Shown piece after piece: positions 1 through 5,292 of a stretch of 12,637 bases of DNA; positions within the stretch are counted from its first letter, which is position 1, and every line of letters starts with the position of its first letter. The notes below the pieces were generated by a model. That model was not told where the DNA came from. It saw nothing but the letters and a program-made list of their open reading frames with translations, and did not search any database. Made by a program: the position numbers and the translations under genes. Origin of the DNA: Phycisphaerales bacterium UBA7812. GTDB taxonomy: Bacteria; Planctomycetota; Phycisphaerae; Phycisphaerales; UBA1924. The stretch lies in assembly GCA_002480345.1 (NCBI GenBank), contig DLBY01000030.1, positions 4,184 through 16,820 on the forward strand. The letters are read 5' to 3'.

Positions 1-1500
1 CCCGCCGGTCTCGGTCTCGCCCGCGGGCTCATCGATCAGGACATCGAATCGGCTGCCGGTCCCCTCCGGATCCGCGGGGTCGAACTGCTCGGCGACGAAC
101 TCGGCCTGCTCGAAGGCGATCTCCTGCTGGAGCGCCATGATCTCCGCGTAGCGCCGCGCCTTGACCTCGTCGGGCACATGCAGCGACGGGTCCTCGTCCA
201 TCGTGCCGGCCCGCGTGCCCGGCTCGCGGCTGTACCGGAAACACCCCACCGCGTCGAAGCCCACCGCCTCGATGAAGTCGAGCATCTCGGCATGGTCCTC
301 TTCGGTCTCGCCCGGGAAGCCCGTGATGAAGGTCGTGCGGATCGCCATGCCCGGGATGCGCTCGCGCATCTTTTCGCACAGTGCCTGCTGCTGCTCGCGC
401 GTCACATTGCGACGCATCAGCTCCAGCACCCGGCTCGACCCGTGCTGCAGCGGGATGTCGAGGTATGGCAGCAGTCGCCCCTTCTGCACCAGCTCCGCGA
501 AGGTGTCGATGATGCGGTCGTCGAAGTTCGTCGGATAGGCGTACATCAGGCGCACCCACCCAGCGCCCGCCTCCTGCGTCACCGCGTCGCACACACGCCG
601 CAACAGCTCCGGGAGGCCCTGCCCCGACGCGAGGCCCGTGCCGATGTCGTCCCCGTACGAGGTCGTGTCCTGCCCGATGAGCAGCAGCTCGAAGGCCCCG
701 TCCCGCACGAGCTCGCGGGCCTCGTCCTCGATCCGTTCGAGCGGCTTGGACCGCATCTTGCCCCGGATGCTCGGGATGGTGCAGAACGCGCAGTTCTGGT
801 TGCACCCCTCACCGATCCGCAGGTACGCGTAGTGCCGGGGCGTCAGCCGCAGGCGGGCGCTGTCGCTCTCGAAGTAGCCGATGCCCTTGCCGTCCTTGCC
901 GTTGACGGTCAGGCCCGTGGTCTGCTGGCCCAGCGATTTGGCCTTCGCGAGCCCGTTGGCGCTGATCCAGTAGTTCGGGCCCGCCTCGACCGCCTCGGCG
1001 AGCGATTCGCGTTTCGCCCTGGGCCCCCGCACCGCCTCGATGACCTTCTCGCGGTCGAAGACGCCGAGCATCGCGTCCACGCCCGGCACCCAGTCCAGGA
1101 TCTTCGCCCGGTGCCGCTGCACGAGGCAGCCCGCGACGACGACCCGCTTGATCTCCCCCCGGTTCTTCCGCTCCACCGCCTCGCGGACCACCGCCAGCGA
1201 TTCCTCCTTGCTGGCCTCAAGGAACCCGCAGGTGTTGACCACGACCGCGTCCGCGGGCGTCACCCGTCCCGAGGACGCGGATGTGTCCTGCTCCGAGCCC
1301 GCGACCGACAGGTCGTCGTGCTCGTTATCGCCGTCCGCGGTCGCGGAGACCGGCGCGATCCCGTCCTGGGCGAGCAGCCCCAGCATCTTCTCGCTGTCCA
1401 CGGTGTTCTTTGGGCAGCCGAGACTGACGAACGAGACCGTCCGGATCTCCTCGTCGGGGCGGGTCTCGGGATCACGCTCGATGTTCACAACTTCTGGCAT
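1..1500 (-). CDS. rimO: Ribosomal protein S12 methylthiotransferase RimO (C-terminal end cut by window edge)
   Basis: Radical-SAM methylthiotransferase that adds a methylthio group to a conserved Asp of ribosomal protein S12. I read 500 codons from ATG at 1500 to the window edge with no stop. The N-terminal UPF0004 domain carries the three Cys of the auxiliary Fe-S cluster: C29 in SLGCPKN, C91 in NTCGF and C125 in AGCLVQ. The radical-SAM CxxxCxxC motif is C233/C237/C240 (GEGCNQNCAFCTIP). The TRAM domain begins near residue 460 (QQEIAFEQAEF) and is cut. SLGCPKN and NTCGF favour RimO over the tRNA enzyme MiaB. It is longer than usual: about 25-30 extra acidic, Ser-rich residues lie between C29 and C91, and there is more extra length between C125 and C233. 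The gene is divergent from truD, 126 bases away. I see no Shine-Dalgarno before the ATG. The reading of the family is firm; the exact C-terminus is outside the window. Confidence 0.93.
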   Translation of the reverse strand, partial: MPEVVNIERDPETRPDEEIRTVSFVSLGCPKNTVDSEKMLGLLAQDGIAPVSATADGDNEHDDLSVAGSEQDTSASSGRVTPADAVVVNTCGFLEASKEESLAVVREAVERKNRGEIKRVVVAGCLVQRHRAKILDWVPGVDAMLGVFDREKVIEAVRGPRAKRESLAEAVEAGPNYWISANGLAKAKSLGQQTTGLTVNGKDGKGIGYFESDSARLRLTPRHYAYLRIGEGCNQNCAFCTIPSIRGKMRSKPLERIEDEARELVRDGAFELLLIGQDTTSYGDDIGTGLASGQGLPELLRRVCDAVTQEAGAGWVRLMYAYPTNFDDRIIDTFAELVQKGRLLPYLDIPLQHGSSRVLELMRRNVTREQQQALCEKMRERIPGMAIRTTFITGFPGETEEDHAEMLDFIEAVGFDAVGCFRYSREPGTRAGTMDEDPSLHVPDEVKARRYAEIMALQQEIAFEQAEFVAEQFDPADPEGTGSRFDVLIDEPAGETETGG

Positions 1501-1506
1501 CCGCGG

Positions 1507-1512
1507 ATCGTA
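1507..1512 (-). promoter_or_regulatory. Possible -10 element of rimO (TACGAT)
   Basis: On the minus strand TACGAT, four of six matches to TATAAT, ends six bases before the rimO ATG. A start site at the usual distance would fall on or next to the ATG, giving a leaderless or nearly leaderless message. This fits the absence of a Shine-Dalgarno. No convincing -35 hexamer sits 16-18 bases upstream, so this is weak. Confidence 0.25.
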
Positions 1513-1613
1513 TGCGCCGAGCCCCCCGGGACGGGTCCCCCCTCGGCGAACCACCTCCCGGACCGGGTACCATGCGGGCCGAATCGCTGATTTTTCGCTG
1601 GGAACCGCGCGAC

Positions 1614-1629
1614 AGGGGAGCACACGATC
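1614..1629 (+). promoter_or_regulatory. Shine-Dalgarno that points to an ATC start for truD
   Basis: AGGGGAG at 1614-1620 is followed by six bases and then ATC at 1627. This is the best ribosome-binding site in the region and is in ideal register with the frame that encodes the conserved TruD N-terminus. No ATG, GTG or TTG exists in that frame between the upstream stop TGA at 1588 and the conserved domain. Confidence 0.5.
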
Positions 1630-2901
1630 GATACGAGCCCGCACATCTCACCCGCGGCGTATGTCACCGCCGACCTCCCGGGTATCGGGGGCCGCATCAA
1701 GGAGACGCCCGAGGACTTTCTCGTCGAGGAACTCCCGCTGTACGCGCCGAGCGGCACGGGGGAACACATCTACCTGCTCGTCGAGAAACGCGGGATGAAC
1801 GCGATGGAGATGTTCGGGCTGCTCGCCCGGCATTTCGGCGTGCCACGCGCCGCGATCGGGTACGCGGGGCTGAAGGACAAGCAGGCCATCACCCGGCAGG
1901 TCGTCAGCGTCCACACCCCGGGGAAGACCGTCGACGACTTCCCCCACTTCGAGCACAAGCAGGTCAAGATCCTATGGGCGGACCAGCACGACAACAAACT
2001 GCGTCGGGGACACCTGAAGGGGAACCGGTTCTCGATCAAGATCCGGGGCGTTGAGCCCATCGCGGTGCGCACGGCGCTCGCGGCGATGCGGGTGCTCGAG
2101 CGGGACGGCGTTCCCGAGCGGTTCGGGCCCCAGCGCTTCGGCTATCTCGCCAACAACCACCTGATCGGACGGTCGATCCTGGCGCACGACCCTCGGGCGG
2201 CGCTCGACTTGCTGCTCGGGCCCAGCGAGCGGTCGCCCGAACCCCAGGTCCGGGCCCGGGCGCTCTATGCCGAGGGTGACTACCGAGCGGCGCGGGACGC
2301 GTTCCCGCGATCGTTCACAACCGAGCGGGTCGCGCTCGCGGCGCTCGCGAACGGGGAGAGCGCCGAGCAGGCGATCGACGCGATCGATCCCGATGTGCTG
2401 GGGTTCTATATCTCCTCGTTCCAGTCCGCGGTGTTCAACGCGGTGCTCGATCGGCGGATCGTCGAGGGCACCTTCGGGAAACTGCTCGAAGGGGACATCA
2501 CGGTCACCCACGCCGGACGGCACCCCACCCCTGTGGACGATGTCCGCCTCGCGGATGCGTCGTTCCTGGCGCGCTACGCGGAGATGGAGTTCTGCGCCTC
2601 GGGTCCGATGTGGGGCCGCAAGATGCTGCGCGCTGGCGGCGCCGTCGATGCGATGGAGGTCGAGACGCTCGAGGCGTTCGGGTTCACGCCTGACACGCTC
2701 CCCGACCCGGCGGAGTTCGACGCGACGATGATCGGGGGCACCCGGCGCCCGCTCCGCTGCCCGATCACGAACACCGAGGTCGAGGGCGGGTCCGGCGAGT
2801 TGGGACCCTACATCCGCGTCGCGTTCGACCTCCCGCGCGGGGCGTTCGCGACGACGGTGCTGGAGGAGATCATGAAGATCGGCACGATGGACACCCCGTG
2901 A
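1627..2901 (+). CDS. truD: tRNA pseudouridine synthase D (TruD)
   Basis: TruD isomerises U13 of tRNA to pseudouridine. From 1627 the frame gives 424 residues to the TGA at 2899-2901. The N-terminal TruD signature (TADLPGIGGRIKETPEDF, about residues 14-31) leads to the catalytic motif GYAGLKDKQAIT with Asp84. Next come GNRFSIKIRG (about 133-142) and QRFGYLANNH (about 169-178), then the inserted TRUD domain with GFYISSFQSAVFNAVLDRRI. The end has RCPITNTEVEGG and LPRGAFATTVLEEIMK. The first in-frame ATG is 1795, which would delete 56 residues including the conserved N-terminal strand, so I reject it. Near-cognate ATC at 1627 has a well-spaced Shine-Dalgarno and is my chosen start; ACG at 1624 or 1633, or a sequencing error, are alternatives. 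The gene is divergent from rimO and convergent with rnpB. Family assignment is very secure; the start is not. Confidence 0.92.
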   Translation: MDTSPHISPAAYVTADLPGIGGRIKETPEDFLVEELPLYAPSGTGEHIYLLVEKRGMNAMEMFGLLARHFGVPRAAIGYAGLKDKQAITRQVVSVHTPGKTVDDFPHFEHKQVKILWADQHDNKLRRGHLKGNRFSIKIRGVEPIAVRTALAAMRVLERDGVPERFGPQRFGYLANNHLIGRSILAHDPRAALDLLLGPSERSPEPQVRARALYAEGDYRAARDAFPRSFTTERVALAALANGESAEQAIDAIDPDVLGFYISSFQSAVFNAVLDRRIVEGTFGKLLEGDITVTHAGRHPTPVDDVRLADASFLARYAEMEFCASGPMWGRKMLRAGGAVDAMEVETLEAFGFTPDTLPDPAEFDATMIGGTRRPLRCPITNTEVEGGSGELGPYIRVAFDLPRGAFATTVLEEIMKIGTMDTP

Positions 2902-2956
2902 TCGTGACCCCGCTTCACAAACGCGGATCGCCCGGACTCTGATCCTCGAAACGGCC

Positions 2957-2984
2957 GCGGGCCCACGCTCTCGCGAGGGCCCGC
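2957..2984 (-). terminator. Hairpin downstream of rnpB (possibly serving truD as well)
   Basis: A perfect 8-bp stem (GCGGGCCC with GGGCCCGC) closes a 12-base loop. It sits six bases past the RNase P RNA 3' end on the minus strand and about 55 bases past the truD stop on the plus strand. The minus strand continues GGCCGTTTCG, so the T-tract is poor; the plus side has none. It may be a weak bidirectional terminator between the two convergent units. Confidence 0.45.
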
Positions 2985-2990
2985 GTCTGT

Positions 2991-3474
2991 GGTCGCGCGG
3001 CTGGTAAGCCGAGTTCTGTCCCCGGTCGCTCATGTTCGGACACCCCTTGCGTTGACGGGGGCTCGGGGTGTCCTTCGGTGAACAGTCGCGAACGGTGGGC
3101 GGCCATTTCTCTGCGTCCGCCGTTGCCGACGGACTGGAGGGTTTCCCCTCAGCACTCTACCCGAGACCATTGACCGGGCCGGCCTGATCTCTGCTTGAGC
3201 TTGCACGCGGTGTGGAGTCCTGGTCGCCCGCTGTCGCCAGCGGACCGGTGCGCTCTTACCGCACCGTCTCACCCTTGCCTGTGCGCACGCGAGCGTGCGC
3301 CATCGGCGGTCTGGTTTCTTCACGCCCTCGGCGGGACGAACCTTGCCGAGATCTACCCCTCGCCGGGGACCACGCCCGACGGGTGGGTGTTACCCACCAC
3401 CGTGCCCTGCCGTGCTCGGACTTTCCTCATGCACGATGGCCCCTGTCCGAAGAAGCAGCCACCGGCACGCGACC
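2991..3474 (-). ncRNA. rnpB: RNase P RNA, bacterial type A
   Basis: This is the catalytic RNA of RNase P, which trims the 5' leader of precursor tRNAs. The minus strand carries the universally conserved blocks in order. The P4 5' region is GAGGAAAGTCCGAGCAC (3428 to 3412). GGTGCGGTAAGAGCGCACC (3265 to 3247) matches the P10-P12 core seen in E. coli. The CR-V-like AGAGAAATGGCCGCCC follows, and finally ACAGAACTCGGCTTAC (3019 to 3004). The ends are closed by helix P1: GGTCGCG at 3474-3468 pairs exactly with CGCGACC at 2997-2991. That gives about 484 nt, longer than the usual 350-420, so some peripheral helices are extended. Both ends are inferred from P1 and could shift a few bases. Several open frames cross this interval but none is plausible protein. 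The gene has its own likely promoter and a downstream hairpin. Confidence 0.93.
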
Positions 3475-3493
3475 GCCTTGCCGCGCTTCGGAC

Positions 3494-3522
3494 ATCGTAT
3501 CTTGTTCAGGGCATCGGGCGAA
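3494..3522 (-). promoter_or_regulatory. Candidate sigma-70-type promoter of rnpB
   Basis: On the minus strand TTCGCC (3522-3517) is followed by a 17-base spacer and TACGAT (3499-3494). The start site would fall near 3486, about ten bases before helix P1, which suits an RNA gene. The -10 is reasonable, the -35 is poor. Confidence 0.3.
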
Positions 3523-3560
3523 GCCTGTTGAGCCGTGTTCGTTCGGATATCCTCGTGCGC

Positions 3561-4541
3561 ATGGAAGGGTCGACCGGGGTCATCTGGAGTGATGCGCGAT
3601 CCGCGGGACGCATCGCGTCGATTGTGCGCGACGCGGGCCTGCGTGTCCTCGCGTGCGGCGCCGCGCGACCCGGCGAGATCGATCCGTCCGTCTCGGAATC
3701 CGACATCAAGGTCTTCGACGATCTGCGCGCGACACTTCTGAGCGAGAAACCGACGGTCTTTCTGTTGGCCGCGCCGAGCCCCGACCGGTCGCTCGATGCG
3801 CGCACGCTGGGTGACCTCCGGAGCGCTGGAACGCGGGTGCTCACTTGCGTCGCGCCTTCGGGCGGGATGATGGGCGCGAGCGAGGCGGGTCTGCTCGCCG
3901 AGTCGGGGGGGGCGCTCCCCGTGTCGGCGTTCCGTCTCGTGCCCCGGATCAGGCGTCATCCGGCCTTCGTGCGCGCCGAAGATGTGCTCGAAGCATTCGG
4001 ACGCGCCGATGTGGTCACCGTGGAGGCGTTCTGCCCCCCGGCCTGGGGCGGCCTCTCCGCGGCGCTGCCGCTCGCGATCGACGCGGTGCTGACGGTGTTC
4101 GGAACGCCCGAACTCGCGGACGCGGCCGCGACGACCCCCGCGAAGAAACTCGACGAACTCTCGGGCACGCTCGCGGCGTTGCTCCGCTTCCCCGACGGGC
4201 GCGCGGGGCAGATCTCCGTGTCGGACCGGGGCGCGTGGGGATGGCGGATCACACTCGCGGGCAATGAGGGCCGGCTGACGATCCGCCCCAGCGGGTTCGA
4301 CTGGCTCGGTCCGGACGGCGCGAAACGCGATGACTCGCGGGTCGATCCCGGGATCGGGTCGCACGAGGGGGTTCTCGGCGCCGCGTTGCAAGCCGCGGCG
4401 TCCGGTGCGATGTCGGGCGAGCCCGGCGTGGATTGGATCGGCGTGCTCTCGACCGCGGAGGCGGTCCTGCTGAGCTCGCGCACGGGTCAATCCGAATCAC
4501 CCGCGACGCTGGCGCGCGCCAGCGTGGGCGCGGGCATCTGA
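3561..4541 (+). CDS. Gfo/Idh/MocA-like protein, probably oxidoreductase-related, with a degenerate Rossmann motif
   Basis: The product is 326 residues, close to the 320-350 usual for the Gfo/Idh/MocA family. Its layout resembles that family. An N-terminal alpha/beta part has GVIWSDARSAGRIASIVRDAG (5-26), VFDDLRATLLSEKPTVFLLAAP (51-72) and RVLTCVAPSG (92-101). A C-terminal beta-sheet half contains LAALLRFPDGRAGQISVS (204-221) and WRITLAGNEGRLTI (228-241), typical of the dimer-forming domain. The GxGxxG dinucleotide loop is not visible (SDARSAG stands in its place), and the usual EKP catalytic lysine motif is not obvious, so it may not bind NAD(P) normally. ATG 3561 is chosen because frames further upstream lie in rnpB; no clear Shine-Dalgarno precedes it. 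It stands alone, divergent from rnpB and convergent with the CBS gene. Substrate unknown. Confidence 0.6.
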   Translation: MEGSTGVIWSDARSAGRIASIVRDAGLRVLACGAARPGEIDPSVSESDIKVFDDLRATLLSEKPTVFLLAAPSPDRSLDARTLGDLRSAGTRVLTCVAPSGGMMGASEAGLLAESGGALPVSAFRLVPRIRRHPAFVRAEDVLEAFGRADVVTVEAFCPPAWGGLSAALPLAIDAVLTVFGTPELADAAATTPAKKLDELSGTLAALLRFPDGRAGQISVSDRGAWGWRITLAGNEGRLTIRPSGFDWLGPDGAKRDDSRVDPGIGSHEGVLGAALQAAASGAMSGEPGVDWIGVLSTAEAVLLSSRTGQSESPATLARASVGAGI

Positions 4542-4565
4542 GAGGCTCCTCGTTCGCGCCCCATG

Positions 4566-4587
4566 AAAAAACCCCGCTCTCGCGGGG
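4566..4587 (-). terminator. Rho-independent terminator of the CBS-domain gene
   Basis: Read on the minus strand: CCCCGC, a four-base loop GAGA, GCGGGG, then six T. The stem is six G-C pairs plus a T-tract, a textbook intrinsic terminator, placed 30 bases after the stop of the CBS gene. The plus side has no T-tract, so it does not clearly serve the convergent gene ending at 4541. Confidence 0.85.
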
Positions 4588-4616
4588 CGCCTGCGGCCGG
4601 AGGTTCGCCGACGGGT

Positions 4617-5063
4617 TCAGGCGGTCCGGATGTACATCTCGAGTTGCTCGACCTGCTGGGTGAGCGATTGGGACTCCGCGAAATTGAGATCGCCGATCGA
4701 GATCATGCCGACGAGCCGCCCAGCGTCGATGACCGGCATGTGGCGCACGCGGCGGTCCCGCATGGTGGCGCGGACTTCCTCGAGCCTGGTGTCGGGCGTA
4801 CAGGTCAGGATGGACCGAGTCATGATCTCGCTCACGCTGGTTTCGGATGGGTCGCGCTGGTCGGCGATCACGCGGCGGAGGAAATCACGCTCGGTCACGA
4901 TGCCGACGAGCCCGCCCTCGTGCCCCACGACGAGCAGGGAGCCGATGTGCTGGTCGTTCATGATTTGCGAGGCTTCCAGAACCGTGGTCTCGGGTGAGAC
5001 CGTTTCGACCGTTCGCGTGCCGGCTTCGTGCTTTCGGGCGATCAACTGGGAAACCAGAAACAT
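4617..5063 (-). CDS. Small protein with a tandem CBS-domain pair
   Basis: A stand-alone Bateman module of 148 residues with almost nothing else. CBS1 is about 18-70 (TVETVSPETTVLEASQIM, then GLVGIVTERDFLRRV) and CBS2 about 78-130 (SEIMTRSILTCTPDTRLEEV, then RHMPVIDAGRLVGMISIGDL). Both carry the G-x-V-x-I-x-T/S-x-x-D pattern that binds the ribose of adenine nucleotides in this family. The tail SLTQQVEQLEMYIRTA is probably an amphipathic helix. The ATG at 5063 is supported by GGAAAGGGGG just upstream on the minus strand, about five bases away. It lies between two intrinsic terminators, so it is its own unit with a promoter in 5064-5222. Such proteins usually sense AMP/ATP or SAM; the ligand and partner here cannot be told from sequence. 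Confidence 0.88.
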   Translation of the reverse strand: MFLVSQLIARKHEAGTRTVETVSPETTVLEASQIMNDQHIGSLLVVGHEGGLVGIVTERDFLRRVIADQRDPSETSVSEIMTRSILTCTPDTRLEEVRATMRDRRVRHMPVIDAGRLVGMISIGDLNFAESQSLTQQVEQLEMYIRTA

Positions 5064-5152
5064 GCGTGCCCCCTTTCCGTGGATGGCGTCGTCGTTTCGG
5101 CGGGTCCCGCGGGTCGGACGGACGGGCCGCGGCGCTCGGCCGCGTCGGTCTG

Positions 5153-5185
5153 AACGCTCCCCACGAGCGTTGCGGGAGAACTCCC
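5153..5185. promoter_or_regulatory. Two adjacent dyads in the leader of the CBS gene
   Basis: AACGCTC (5153-5159) and GAGCGTT (5165-5171) form a 7-bp inverted repeat with a five-base loop. Directly beside it GGGAG (5174-5178) and CTCCC (5181-5185) form a second, tight dyad. They lie about 90-120 bases upstream of the CBS gene start and about 40 bases past the tyrS terminator. They could be operator half-sites or leader structure; no factor can be named. Confidence 0.3.
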
Positions 5186-5222
5186 ATAACGCATCATCCA
5201 GAAACCCCGGGAAAACGCAAGC

Positions 5223-5248
5223 AAAATCGCCCCGCGCACGGGGGCGAT
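5223..5248 (-). terminator. Rho-independent terminator of tyrS
   Basis: On the minus strand ATCGCCCC pairs with GGGGCGAT (8 bp) around a seven-base loop CGTGCGC, followed by TTTTGCTTGCGTTTTC. It starts 45 bases after the tyrS stop. This separates tyrS from the CBS gene. Confidence 0.75.
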
Positions 5249-5292
5249 CGGCGAATCGGGTCGGGTTCGGACCCGGTTTCAGGGGCTGGGGA

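Noticed and set aside
178..1590. Long plus-strand open frame opposite rimO
   Set aside because: It is the antisense shadow of a well-supported gene in GC-rich DNA; its composition is typical of such shadows.
1795..2901. truD starting at ATG 1795
   Set aside because: It would remove 56 residues that match the conserved TruD N-terminus and has no ribosome site in the right place.
3000..3560. Several open reading frames on both strands across the RNase P RNA, including an upstream extension of the Gfo/Idh-like gene
   Set aside because: The interval carries the conserved RNase P RNA blocks and a closing P1 helix; the translations are Arg/Pro-rich with no recognisable domain.
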